64,000 nucleotides of DNA from Isoetes taiwanensis (lineage: Eukaryota; Streptophyta; Lycopodiopsida; Isoetales; Isoetaceae): positions 11,850,163 through 11,914,162 of the forward strand of contig JAJEKV010000033.1 of the NCBI GenBank assembly GCA_021234155.1, in the 5' to 3' direction. Position 1 is the stretch's first letter; every line of letters starts with the position of its first letter. Position numbers and translations under genes: made by a program. This document shows, one piece after another, positions 11,318-23,899 of this stretch. The notes under the pieces are model-generated. The model saw nothing but the letters and a program-made list of their open reading frames with translations, was not told the DNA's origin and did no database searches.

Positions 11318-14300
11318 GGGTCTAAGTTAGATATTGGGGTACAAAAGCACCCGTCCGGATGCGCTGCTTTTCGTGCTTGGTCCGCTGTGCTTGGAGGTGC
11401 TTGGAGAGCGGGAACGCGATGATCCGTTTTAGCAAATTGCTTCGGATCGATGACATGGCTACCCGCAAAATCAAATTGATGCAGAAATCAATTTGGCGGG
11501 GTTGTTGTGAGATGGCGTGGAGAGTTAATAGGTTTTGGCTATGGCGGGAAGCATGATCCGTGTTCTACCCACGAACATAATTTGCTTTGTCTGCAGCATT
11601 TTCTCGTACAACACAATTCTCGTACAAACACGATTCTAAATGGATCAATCAACATCAGATTTAGATGAAGAAAAGCGACTTCAAATTTTTCGGAAGGGCC
11701 GTCATAAAGGGCCCGGGGTAGGCGCTATCCATCACTTCTAAAGGGGTGGTTTTTACAGCGTTCCGAGTTCCTCTGTTTGCTTTTTGATTTCTTTCATTCG
11801 AACTTCTCTTTGATTTCAGGCTTCAAGTTTGTTGTATCGGACATGGCACATTCGGTAACGGTGATCCTTGAGGAAGTTTTTTTTTTCCAAAATGGCCAAT
11901 TGGGTTGCTTGTTTTGCTTGCATTCTATTGAATTTGTAATTTTTTTTCTTTGCGACTTCTTTTGCGGAGACCCGAGTTTGAGTTTTGCAAAAATCACGGG
12001 GGGTCTCAACAACTCGTGCGTTGTCGAAAATCTTTGAAGAAGTCTAATGTTTGGACTCGGGCTTCTTACAAGTCGGAAGACTCCATTGGTGAAAGGAAAG
12101 GTTTATGTGAAGGAGGTGAGGCCCGAGTTTGAGTTTTTTCTTGCGAATCTGCTTGCCGGGATATATCGGTATGGCTTGACAAACAATGAAGTAAGGACAT
12201 GCTTTGCGAGCATTTGCATGGTCTAACACCATGAAACCACGCTGAACCCTAAGAACTATGAGGTAAACTGGTTTGCATTTCTTTGCCGATCGTTTAAATC
12301 TTCATAGGTAAAGAAAGGAAAAGGAGAGTGCAGCAAGTTTAAAAGTGAGCATATAAAACATCATGACACACATAAAAGCAAAATTGAAGGAAGAGAACAA
12401 AGCGGAAGGAGGCCTTTATTTTGTTAAGGGGACAACGAGACTTGATAGCATCTCAAATACAGGGAAAAATCAAGTCAAAGAGAAGTCTTTGGAAGGGTTG
12501 AATGAACCATATCTTTGAGAAGGACATCATCGAGAACTTTTGAGGGAGGAAGAGACACTAAAAAGTGCTCGAACAAACCTTTGAAGAAATGCAACCCAAA
12601 GAGATTTGGGGAACTTAAAATGTAAGATTGAAGATCCGAAGGAAGACATTGGAAATTATCAAGCGAAATGTCTTCCATCAACATCAAAGTCTTTCCATGC
12701 GGTGAAAACTCAAGCATGGGGGAGAAAGCGGCCAGGGGGTCTAGAACTTCTTGCGTAAGGGGGCAAGGCTGGTGATGACAATGACAAAAAAAAGAAGAGA
12801 AGGAAAAAGAAAAGCAAGCTTCAGCGGCAAGTGAGCTATTACATTTTTAGTGGTTAAATTTCGGTGTCTCATATGTTGGATTCCACATGGCTTATATTTA
12901 CGTGACTTGCTTATTAGGTATAAGAACTAATGGTCGCAATTTGTTCATAAGTTCATTCTAACACAAGGCACCTTTCCTTCCAAAGTACTAATGAATGTTG
13001 TAAGCATTAGTGCTCATTGAATTATCATTATCTCCATTACGCTATTTTTATGGTCTATATTCCATTCAATTAAGGATCTTTTGGTGGTCTATGAAATTAA
13101 ATTATGGTCTATGATGCCAACGTTTGGTTTAGGATCTTTTTTAGCAAGGGGAAGCTACAGAGAATCAATTTATTTCTTGCTTTATTGTACCTCTAGAATT
13201 GATTTCATTTTTTAGATGCCAAGATCTGAAACAAAAAGGTCTTCTTGTGCGGCAAAAGCAAAGCATGATGATTGGGAAGGACTTCATGTTTCAATTGGAT
13301 TCCCGGATAACTATAATACTTAATTTCTAGTTATCATGGTGGCCAAAGTATAAACCTCCATGAACTTCAGGTATAAAGATGGTGGAAATAGAAGAAAAAA
13401 AAAAAAAGGAGAGATTTTTTTGCTTTCTCGGGTTCAATACGATATCTCATTTGGCTGTATGTTTGTGTTCGGACCTTTGATTTTGTTAGGTTCAATCCAC
13501 GACATCTCATTTGGCTGCATGCTTGTGTTTAATATTTTGATTTTGCAAAGATGTTTAACACTTTGATCTTACAAAGAACAAAAAAACAGGGGATTACTTT
13601 TTGCTATGTTCATTGCTATGATTGATGTGTTATTTATCATATTTTCTTTGATGTTTTGAAGGTGTGTTTGAGCAATTACTTTGTAATAGAGGAAGAGGAC
13701 ATGGATCATATCGTATTTGTTAAAATGCCTTCTAATTTATGCTTTTTGTCTTTCACAAATGAACACAAAATTAGGTCTGTATCAGAGCTATTTTGAGTTG
13801 CAAAACGTTATTATCTGAAGCTCAGATTTGGCAGGCAAGCCATTCTTAAAGTTATTCAAGTCTTTGCCAAATTACAAAAGCTAATTCAAAGTATAAAAGC
13901 TTTTTTTTGAGTTATGCTTTTGTCTTTGTGAAGGACCCAATTTTTCTAGTTCTGTATCAGACCTATTTTGAGGAGGGAAACATTATTATTTGAAGCTGAG
14001 ATTTGGCAAGCAAGTCATCTTTAAGTTTATTCAAGTGCTCACCAAATTACAAAGGCTAATTCAAAGTACAAGATCTATTTTCTCATTTTGGCCCTTTGTC
14101 TTCATTTGTGAAGGAAAATGTTTTTAGACCAGTTTTTCTACGTCTGTATCAGACCTATTTTGAGGAGGCAAACATTATTATTTGAAGCTGAGTTTTGGCA
14201 AGAAAGTCATCCTCAAAGTTATTCTAGTGCTCGCCAAATTACAAAAGCTAATTCAAAGTACTGGTGAAATTCCATAGGGGGAACCTTAGATGTGCAAAAA

Positions 14301-15537
14301 ACTGTTTTCTACAGCAAAAGTCTGATACAACTTGTAATATCTTGAGTTTGAGAACTTAAAATGACTGGAAACTTGGCCAATATATGCTCATTGATACCTT
14401 TAAGCCATGCATAAACTTTTAAGTCCAAACTCTAAGCCAACATCCAAATGGGTGGTATCTATGGGATCTTGCAGTTTCGGGATGAATGAGTATGGCAGAA
14501 TTTAACAAAGGAGGTATTTCATACAACAAGACATGACATCTCCCATCTAAGATGACGTTTTTAGCTTACTTATCATCTCATCGGAACACCGGACATGCAA
14601 CATAAGATGCAAAATAAGGAAACATAAACTTGATCCTGCACACCCAAGAGGATTTGCTTTGTATGATGGAAACCAAGCTAGCAAAGCACTCCAAATGTGA
14701 TAGTGTTTAACCATTCATTTCAAAGCATTCAAATCAACCTTTTCTTGGATCTTTGTTGTTTTGCGGGAAGTATAATTACGAACGAACCATCTTGGCGGAG
14801 GATGAACAAATATTAGAAGGATATGAATTATTAAGCTCATGCATATACCTATTCCATCCAAATTGAAGTGCTCAAAAATATCACTTTGGGCAGCTTATGC
14901 TTGCTTTGAAATGCATTACGTCCATAATGGGAGAACTTAAATCATTGCTGCCATTCTCATTACAAAATAGAGAACATTAAACATGTAAAAGCGAATCCAA
15001 AACAATGCTTGAGAAACTATATCCCAAACGAATGATATGATGGACCTGTTCTAAAACAACATTTATGAGACTATAAATCCCAACAGTTATATGATAGAAA
15101 CTTTGTGGTCTTTGAGTAAAGTGAAAGTTTGAATGTGTTCAAATGCAAGCGTTGATGGAAGCTAGCAGTGTAGGCGGGTTCATTGATTCCCCCGATTCAA
15201 AGTACTCGGAAGGCGTTAACGTTATTCTTAGTATAAGCTTTTCGGGATGCCCAAAGAGTTAGACGGCGATAATGGAGATGCGGAGCGGGAGTGTTAAAGG
15301 CCCCCGAACACCGATGCGGAAAGGTTGATAAATCGAAAATGCGAGAAAGATTGATAACATGTATATTGGTCACTTAATTTCATGCACCCAGAAGGGAAAC
15401 TCTGTCGGAATGCTTAGTTCTTCTGATTCGGAGCTGGATTTGAGGTCGGCGAAAAGGTACGTTTTGCTCGAGCTTTACCTGCTTTATCCGCTTCTGCTTG
15501 TCGCGCTTTTTTGTACCCCAATATCTAACTTAGACCC
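11318..15537. mobile_element. 4.2-kb TIR DNA element, no transposase recognised
   Basis: Perfect 29-bp terminal inverted repeats: 11318-11346 begins GGGTCTAAGTTAGATATTGG and its exact reverse complement fills 15509-15537. The four bases AATA lie directly outside both ends and may be a target duplication, although four bases can match by chance. Only short unassigned open frames occur inside, so it is probably non-autonomous or gutted. The interior carries a three-copy tandem repeat (13776-14265). The superfamily cannot be assigned. Confidence 0.7.
13776..14265. repeat. Three tandem diverged repeats of about 175-190 bp
   Basis: Units start with TCTGTATCAGA at 13776, 13951 and 14143. Each continues through a TTTGAAGCTGAG-type word and TTTGGCAAGCAAG-type word to CAAATTACAAAAGCTAATTC. 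They lie within the 4.2-kb TIR element. Confidence 0.85.
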
Positions 15538-15689
15538 AATACTTAGACTTCTCAAAATTTGAATCATTTAATCAAGATAACACTCTTTTTCAACTCACAT
15601 ATAATAATACATGTGCATAGAGGTTCTTGATGTTATATACTGCAAAAAATACAAAGAAACCTATTCTCTTTCTATCATAAACTTATTAA

Positions 15690-15825
15690 TGTGTTTGCTA
15701 CCAGAAGTATTGTAGGTTAAGTATGATAATAATGCATGTAGATCATCTTTCATGATGAGCTATATTTTTTATTATGGATGCAAGCCTTCCTTGGTAATAT
15801 AGATCTCTAATTTCATGTTAAAGTG
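15690..15825. repeat. Diverged direct repeat, right copy (partner 11130-11262)
   Basis: Partner of 11130-11262; shares GTATGATAAT, ATCATCTTTCATGA and GCTATATTTTTTAT words in order. Confidence 0.65.
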
Positions 15826-17706
15826 ATTATTGATCCACAGAAGACAGAAAACAGTTTTGACCCTGTCATGTTCGATGAACCCTATCTTCCTTCTCATACC
15901 TTGGAATGAGGTGCAATTTTTTGTGTTGTACTCTCTAACTCGTATAGAAAAATAAGAAAATACTGAAAAAAATTAAAAAAATCATTTCACTAAGACAGTT
16001 TTACCTTATGTAAATATAAGGCAGTCTTGGCATGACCCCCTTGGATTCGACTACGCATAACTTTCAAGAATGGAGGTAGATAGATTTTTAGATATTTTTC
16101 ATATGGAATATGACTGCCATATATGAACTTCTAGGAAGGATTTTATTGAATTTTGAGCCATTGATTTTATATGAATTTTAAAGTGAACAGTGCAAATGCA
16201 CCAATTTTGGTCCGCCTGACAACTCTAGTGTTAATCTTCCTTTCAAGCTTTTAGAAATTATGAATCTTTTTGAAGCGGTTTCGGAGCCCTGTGCCAAGTA
16301 CTAGCAGTTTATTCATTATGCTGAGAAGCTGAGCCCGCTAGCAGAGGAGTGTGACTTTATTTTCTGAAGTGTCCTCCTATCATTCGGCTGCTTCTGGCAG
16401 GATATTTGAGGATTTCCATGGTAAACACCATCGCATACTTCATTCTATTTGTTGATGCAATGTTCAAAGCAATATATTTGTTTGATAAGCTTCACCATTG
16501 CGAGGAAAATCCCTAAAGTTGTCGGCTATGCCTTGAGAATAAACTGGTTGTACAATTGCCTTTACCTTTACCACGTTGCTAACTACATCATCTTACAGAT
16601 TTATGTTGGCTGTCCTGCTGCACTAGCTATAGCGGGACGTTGTTGCCCAGGCGCAATCTGGAACTGGAAACACGTCTACGCTTTCTTTAACTGTAAGTAT
16701 ATTGAATAAACTGGTCCAATCTCTCTGCGTGTTTCTGCTTGACCGGAAATGAAATACACGGATTGTTTGTGGAATGATAGATTGAGTTTAAGAAGATGAT
16801 GGTCTGTCCATTTGCATCCCCTGCTTTGATTGCAAACCAGATAGATTTATAACTACTGTGTTGGCCTGCTTCAATATCTTTAGATTTTGACTTAAACTGT
16901 TTTCATGTATATCAGTAACCAGCGCTAGAATTGAAATCTTGGTCTCTGCTGGTGAAATTGAAAGTTTGTTATCCCTACATTTTTCAAACCTTAGAAGGAA
17001 GCAGACGATGGGCGATATGATTGAGCAATGATTGTAAAATGGGGAGCTAAAACGGGATGACAATTTCCAATATGCCTGCAAATGGTATCCTTTAGCATGA
17101 TCTGCATCAGTCATCCAAATGCCGGATCATCTTCATGGCTATTTTTATATTTTCCAACAGTATGCCACGACTATTTCTATATGCTGCATTGCCAAAGTCG
17201 TGGCCTTCTTCCTTGATTCTAGAATTTCTTGCAGCTTCTAAACATAAACATCTCTTTGCTGAGCACAAATATTATCTATTTAAAAGTGAGATATTGCAGA
17301 ATATTTTGAATTTGGAGCTGGGAGGAGGAATTCTCAAGCCTTGCCTTTTTAGCGGTGGAGCGGATTCGTCATAGCTGCTCCACAAATCAGCCATGGAGCC
17401 CCAGCTGCTCAGCCGCTAGAGTAGCCTCAGAGCTAAAATAGGTATCCTTTCCATCATCTCCGTCATGTTTTGTATGCGCAGCATTTCGTCTTTTCTATGA
17501 GATATGTCACACATTCTTATATCTCAGATCAGTTTGTCATTGCCATTATTTTGCATGGCAAGTAATTGGGTGATGCAAACATGGATGGGAGTCACCTCGG
17601 CTCCAAATATTATGCACAGTATTAAAAGCTAGAGTGCGCCAAAAGGATTTTTCGTCTTGCTATGGGAATCAGCTTTGCTAAAAACCTCTTAATGCATAAT
17701 ATATTG
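15826..17706. other. Intergenic sequence
   Basis: Short open frames on both strands (for example 16449-16709 +) have no recognisable domain. No RNA gene or transposon end seen. Confidence 0.5.
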
Positions 17707-17882
17707 ATACTTGATTGGGATGATGATGGCTGTCTCTATCAATGTATAACTTCAGTTGTGTTGTTACAACATAGTGTTAAAACTTACTTCTAATCATAAG
17801 CAATACTTGATCGGGATGCTGATGGTTGTCTCTGTCAATGTATAACTTCAGTTGTTGTTACAACATAGTGTTAAAACTTACT
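17707..17882. repeat. 96-bp tandem duplication
   Basis: Two adjacent copies starting at 17707 and 17803, sharing TCAATGTATAACTTCAGTTG and ACAACATAGTGTTAAAACTT. They differ by scattered substitutions and a short deletion. Confidence 0.9.
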
Positions 17883-18238
17883 TTCTAATGAAAAGCCGCT
17901 ACTTATTCATTGTGTAATAGTTTATCAACTCCAATAGAAAACCTAATTTCCAATCCACATATTCAAAGGAATAGGATTTACACATGCACCACGTGCAAGA
18001 TTAAAAATACATTTAGATGCATGAAGTTAGTATAAGCAATGCCTCATATTGCTAGAAATAAGGAGGCCATAAGGTGCTCTTTTAGGTGTGATTTAGACAT
18101 GCGTATGATATGATTTGTTTGAACTCAACATGCGCTCATGGCGTTGGAAGAAAAAAGGTTGTGGTATTGCTAGAAGACATTGCAACTTCATGCGATTAGC
18201 CCTAACCAACTTGAAGCTTAAATTAAGAACCATGTATA

Positions 18239-18600
18239 CACTAGTAGAGATAACCCTTGTTTGTCACGGTTTTTGTCACGCAAAATACACTATATTATTA
18301 TATTATTAGTATCGTGACAAATAACTTTTCTCACTCGTGACAAACATGAAACCACTTGTCACGCGTGATAAATAAATATATTTGTCACGCCGCGTGATCG
18401 TTAGTTTGTCACGGCGTGATAAATAAATATATTTGTCACGGCGTAACAAATGTTAGTTTGTCACGCTGTGATAAATAATTATATTTGTCACGCGATGACA
18501 AATCTTAGTTTTGTCTGCGTGACAAAACCTTTACTTTTGTCACGCCATAATTTTACTTTTGTCACCCGTGACAAACCGATATTAATAATATTTATTTATT
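18239..18600. mobile_element. CACTA (En/Spm-type) transposon end with subterminal repeats
   Basis: The end begins CACTAGTAGAGATAACCC at 18239. It is followed to about 18570 by more than ten copies, in both orientations, of a TTTGTCACG/CGTGACAAA word. A CACTA terminus plus dense subterminal motifs is diagnostic of CACTA elements, in which the motifs bind the transposase. The three bases before it are ATA, a possible 3-bp target duplication. I did not find the opposite terminus, so the element is truncated, rearranged or continues under the LINE at 19.7-25.4 kb. Confidence 0.8.
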
Positions 18601-18660
18601 TGATTTTTTCTACATAATGTATTTGGAAAAAAAAGAAGAAGCTTAAAGGCCTAATTTTGA

Positions 18661-19110
18661 TTATCCCCTCGATTGGTTGCAAATTGGCACAAACATAAAA
18701 TGAAATTGATATACATAAAATTTATATAAAGTACATATGCAAGTATACAAAATATCAATATGCACAACCGCCATTGTCTCCATCCCCATCATCATGGCGC
18801 CGAGACATATCGCCCCCTCTACTCCATCTCCTGAAAAATGGTCGTCATCCGGGACATCGATGTCATAGTCTTCCTCTGCCAAATTCTGGGCCTCGCCTTC
18901 TTAGAAGCGTCAGGTACAATCCTCTACAAAAAAAGAAGTAGCATTAGAAACTATGTTGATCGGTGGTATCTTCATTGGCTTCTTCAAGTTAAAATCTTGA
19001 CCTCTCTATTGGCTTCATGAAGTGGCCATATGTTCGATCACATATGTACAACTCAAAAGTCGGGTGTGACATATATTTTCTTACATCCTGCCGGTCACGG
19101 TGAAACAAAT
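18661..19110 (-). pseudogene. Possible CACTA coding remnant next to the transposon end
   Basis: The minus strand carries an acidic stretch (EEDYDIDVPDDDHFSGDG at about 18880-18825) and, further upstream, NTDLFHRDRQDVRKYM and TFELYICDRTYGHFMKPI (about 19110-18980) in other frames. An acidic C-terminus beside the terminal repeats is common in CACTA proteins, but no diagnostic transposase domain is readable. Assignment rests mainly on position. Confidence 0.3.
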
Positions 19111-19899
19111 CCGTATTAGCATACTAAAAATAAAGTAGCATTAGTATGCAAAAGCCAAAAGCCTCATATAAGACTATGGGCCATTACAAAAGACTCAAAT
19201 ACTTACAAACTTAGCCTCGAATCCTCGATTGGCGAGAACTACCAAAAGCGATGACCTACTTGGTTCTTAACATGCAATTCTCACGCACATGTAGAAAGTC
19301 TTAAAAGAGAGAATAAATATTGCAAGCTAAAATAAAGTAAACTTATGATGTGGCTTCCTTAGCTGCGATGTCTGTCCTTTACGCATCATCATCTTGCATG
19401 ATCTCGAAGGGCCCTCCCATGCTTCGTCCCGATATTTACGTTTTAAACAGTTCCCTCTTCTAGATGATGCTTAACCTCCTTCTTCAACTTAGAAGCGATG
19501 GCTTAGGAAAAAAATAAAACATTAATACAATAAGAATTTTAATGAAGATGGTTGAAGTTTAATAAAATTGAAGACAATAATAACACACCTATGGATCTCG
19601 GATAACTTGTGTAGTATAAAGGACTCAGAGAACATCCCCATGTATTTTTGACCTCACGTATCACACTGCATTTAAGTATGAGATACAAACACTTTTTTTT
19701 GAAGAATTTTGTCCAACAATATATTAAAAGAATGGTAATGTTACAAAAGCAAGTGAGGAGGAAGGAGAAGCGCCCCAAAGAGCAAAGTGATACCTCGACA
19801 CTCCACAACAAGCTGCAACTCTCTTTGGCATACAACCGCCATCACTATCTACCACACCCAAGAAGTCCCGCCAAATGAAAACTCCGCTCTACTAATCCC

Positions 19900-22800
19900 C
19901 GAACACCAAAAGCTTTGAAATAGCTTGTACCGAGTCGAGGAATCGAGAGGCCGCAGTCAACCAATCCCCTGAAAGATCCACAACCGCCGCCAAGCCCAAA
20001 TCAACCCACACCAAATACTCGCCTTACGCACATGCAAGGCTTCTTGCCGTCTGGCTGACCAAACACCCGAGGATATACATGAAGCAGCAATTGTTGGCTA
20101 TTCAATCTCACTCAAAACGGTGAGCCACCCACCCAATCCCGGCAACCCGCAAGTGAGGGCATAAAACCGCATAATGCTCCACGGTCTCACGATGAAGGCC
20201 ACAACAAGGGCAAAGAGGGCTCACAATCCGCCTAAACCGACTCACAAGGACATTCACCCCCGATCAATGTGCACCACCACCTACCACAAGCACCCGAACC
20301 TTCGGGGGGAAGTGAGCTCCATGTCCACGCCCAAACCGGCGCCATCGAGAACCCTGCGGGGAGACCACTTGCACGAAGGGGCAGTGTCATGAATAGCCAA
20401 CACCCGGTAACAAGACCGCACAAAACAAGAAGATACAACATCTGGATGAACCTTCCAAACCTGCACCACCACATCACCACGAGGGACTATAGGTATGTGT
20501 GGCGGAATACTCCCATACTTGTTCCCCGGATAGCTTGGAGTCAACGTCCTTGGTGGCGAGCTTCGAAGAACTCCCACGGCTAGGCGACCATCCCAATACC
20601 AATCCTCCAAGGTGAGCCTGCCTGACTTCGCCTCAACGAACTTCGTCCAGAGCATGCAGTGGCGACCAAGGAGCAAGTGCAGCGGGGTAGGAACCCACAA
20701 GAAAGGAGAGAAGGGTGGTGATAAGCGAGGCATAATCTAGGCTGGAAAGAGCTGCACGCGTGATCCCAAACCATAACACCCGTGAGAAAAGGGGATGCAT
20801 GTGGGAAAGGCCGAACCATACAGCGGTGCCCGGGGCAACTCTACATGCACGGACGACTTTTCCAAATGCCACACAATGGCGAGAGATTGCCACAATAGTG
20901 CCGCACCAGGAGAAGATGCTCCATCTGCGGAATGCTCAAATAAACTTAGAGACCAACACCTTACTATCACGGTGCCAAATCCAGAATGGCCAAGCCCCAT
21001 CCTCCGGTGAGAACTTCCACCAAACCACTTTAACAACCAGCCCTTCATCATCCCGCCCCACACAAAATTTGAACAATCTTATCCAAAGCACGTATCTTAC
21101 CCTCGGGGAGCTAACATCCGGATCTTTGTATACACATGAGTGCTACAAAGTGCTTGACTTGGCAATAGTGATCCTACACGCCATGGACAACTTGCTACCC
21201 TTCCACCAATTGAGGTGTTTTACGCAGCCCCGCAAAATCTCATCCCACACCCTCCCCATGGAAACATCCCCTCCAAAGGGGAATACCCAGCGACTTAGTA
21301 CACACATTACACGGAAGCACCTTCCAAGGGAGTAGAACCAAACAAAGGGGGGGGAAGTCAAGCTGGGCCCATAATCGGAGCATTTGCCCCAATTCAAAAA
21401 GAATGCCCGAGGCCAAGGAGAAAGTATCCAAAAACCCTTCACATTCCAGCAAATTCCTCTCTTACGCCACCAAGAAGAGAAAAAGTGTCATCGGCGAACC
21501 GTTAATAATCTGCTGACTACCATCCTGCATCCGAAGCCCATCCACCACCCCCTCCTCCACTGCAGCCAAAAACAACTGAGACAGTGCCTCCGCCACAATC
21601 GTAAACAAAAATGGTGCCAAAGGGCACCCCTGACGCACCCCTCTGCCTAAGGAGAAAAAGGCGGAGGGTTCACCCTGGCACACCACCGTAGCCCGTGCTG
21701 ACCTATGCGGCTTCATCAAGCCTCTCAGTAAGCGTGGACCACATCCCAACGCTAACATCATGGCGGACAAGAACTCCCCAACGGACACTATCATAAGCTT
21801 TGGCAAAGTCAAGCTTAAGATGAGGCAATGCCTTGACTGTTCTCCGGCCCAATAAAGGCCCTCATAAGCTATGACAACATTAGTCAAAATGTTCCTCCCG
21901 TGAACAAACCCAGTTACACCTTTACTAATGGAAGAAGTCAACACCGCTTCAACTTCTCGGCGGGGCTTTTGCTTAATAATCTTGTACCCAGGAGGACAAC
22001 AAGGATATAGGCCTCAATCATTAATAGTAGAAGGCTGCTTAACCTTAGGAATCAAGGAAATGCATGCGGTATTCAAGATCCTATCCATGTGAGAAAGATG
22101 CAAAGAACTCAAGATACACACAGTACAAGACTCACCAGCCCCACTCCCCAATAAGTCTGAAGAACTCCACGGGGATGCCATCCAGCCCAGGACATTTATC
22201 CTTGGCCATGCACATACATGCCTCCGCTAAATCCTCTCGAGAGCTCTCGCTCCAAGCTCTCACGTTGGTGAGGCAAAATAGATGGCTTAACAACAGCCCC
22301 AAAACAAGCTCCCCATCTCCCCGCTCATAGGGAAGAGTGCGCGGCCAGTAAAAAACCACGAGAAATGAGCATGCACATACCTCTGCAACTCAGGGATCCT
22401 CCAAAGTCCGCCATCGCAAAAACAAGGGGCGCGCCATAGATCTTTTGATATCGCCCATTTTTAGCCGCTTTCCGAAGAACACCGACGAACTTGTATCCCC
22501 CCTTCAACCAGGTGGGGCTGCCTTCACACGCCAGCCATGCACTTTTAACTGCTCCAAAGCAACAATGCAGCCGCAACCTTGCATTCTCCCAATGCCATCG
22601 GAAGGTCTGGCCCAGAATCTTCTCCAACTCCCGATAATGACTATGCAACTCCTGCCCTCCTGCTTTGCACCACGGCGCCTACCAAAGACCTTAGCAAAAC
22701 GCTTCACCCGCCAGCGTCACCATACCGGACATACCCTTCAAGAGATGAAAAGGTATCAAGCTACAACTCACCGCACGTCGGCGAAACCGCGACGCCCGAG

Positions 22801-23611
22801 CCGGGTGTTCAAACGAACACCGCCCGAGAAGGCCGAGAGGCAACCGCGACCGACCGACAAAACCCGAGGGTAATGATCAGAAATGGAGGTAGATGGGAAT
22901 GTTACTCCGGGCAAAGAAAGAGGGCACACCATCCAATGCGCATGGGGAAGCATAGCACCGGTCATGCCTAGCATACGCCCGCCCAAGCACCAATCTGCCT
23001 ATTACAATAGGTGAAAGACAAGTCCCCAGGGACCTCAACCAAGGCCAAATCCTGCAACAACAAACGACCACACGGTCCCTCTCAAATCCCCCACAAGCCG
23101 GGTGCGAGAACCGTGAGCGATCTTCTACTCGCTCTACCATATTGAAATCCCCTAACAACAACCAAAACAACGCAACCCACCAAGGGCTCGCAACTTATTC
23201 CGGACCAGGCCCACAAAGCACCCTCACGAGAAGGCTGATTAGGGGCATAAACATTAACAATCCCCCACTCTTGCCCGCCCTCCAACCACTTAATTATTGC
23301 CCACCGACCAAAACACACAAGCTGCGGTATGTGACACACACATCCATCTTCAAGCAATAAGAGTACCCCACTAGTCCTCCGTAAGAAGAAGCAATAAAGC
23401 CAAGCGCCACCAACCATATTCATGAGCACGGACATATCACCTGGGTGACACTTATGCTCCGAATGCAAATAATATCGACGCAACGCCGGCAGGGCCAAAA
23501 TACGGGGCCCTCTACTACTAAGGGACCCACCCAAGACATTCCAACCGGATGGAGCCTATTCATCCCGGAGGAGAAGTGTCCAGCCCCCACATGCCTACCC
23601 ACCCGGGCCAT
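19900..23611 (-). pseudogene. LINE ORF2 remnant: endonuclease and reverse transcriptase
   Basis: In order on the minus strand: endonuclease pieces WGIVNVYAPNQPSRE (about 23280) and LLLGDFNMVERVEDRSRFSH (about 23158-23100); an inter-domain part; the reverse-transcriptase entry MAKDKCPGLDGIPVEFFRLI (about 22210-22150); GVTGFVHGRNILTNVVIAYE (about 21920-21860); RGVRQGCPLAPFLFTIVAEA (about 21640-21580); and the catalytic FADD at 21498-21487. The downstream part to about 20500 has Trp/Cys-rich frames typical of the C-terminal region. GDFN, RQGCPLAP and FADD identify an APE-type LINE that nicks DNA and reverse transcribes its RNA at the target. Frameshifts between nearly every motif show it is dead. 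Confidence 0.85.
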
Positions 23612-23683
23612 CAGGCCACCACTCCGCAGGCAAAGATTCTAGAGCGGAGGATTAATCACGGCAATGTGACCCACGGCCGCTCT

Positions 23684-23815
23684 CGTGATATTCCACTTCC
23701 AACACGTGTTGGAAGTCCCCGAGCACCTCCACAGTCATGGGCCACAACTTCGTGATATTCCACTTCCAACACGTGTTGGAAGTCCCCTGTGCACCTCCAT
23801 AGAGTCATGGGCCAC
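23684..23815. repeat. 67-bp tandem duplication carrying a 22-bp palindrome
   Basis: Both copies contain the palindrome core CTTCCAACACGTGTTGGAAG (22-bp forms at 23695-23716 and 23762-23783) with a central CACGTG. It lies at the border between the LINE ORF1 and ORF2 remnants. Confidence 0.9.
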
Positions 23816-23899
23816 ACTAGTCTCTACCTCCAACCGGGTTGCTCCAGCCACCTCATGCTCGGCACATCATACCGCTTGGGACATCCCCAGCGGGATCAC

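Noticed and set aside
16449-16709. Plus-strand frame with Cys and Trp residues
   Set aside because: No recognisable domain, no splice context and no repeat of the frame elsewhere.
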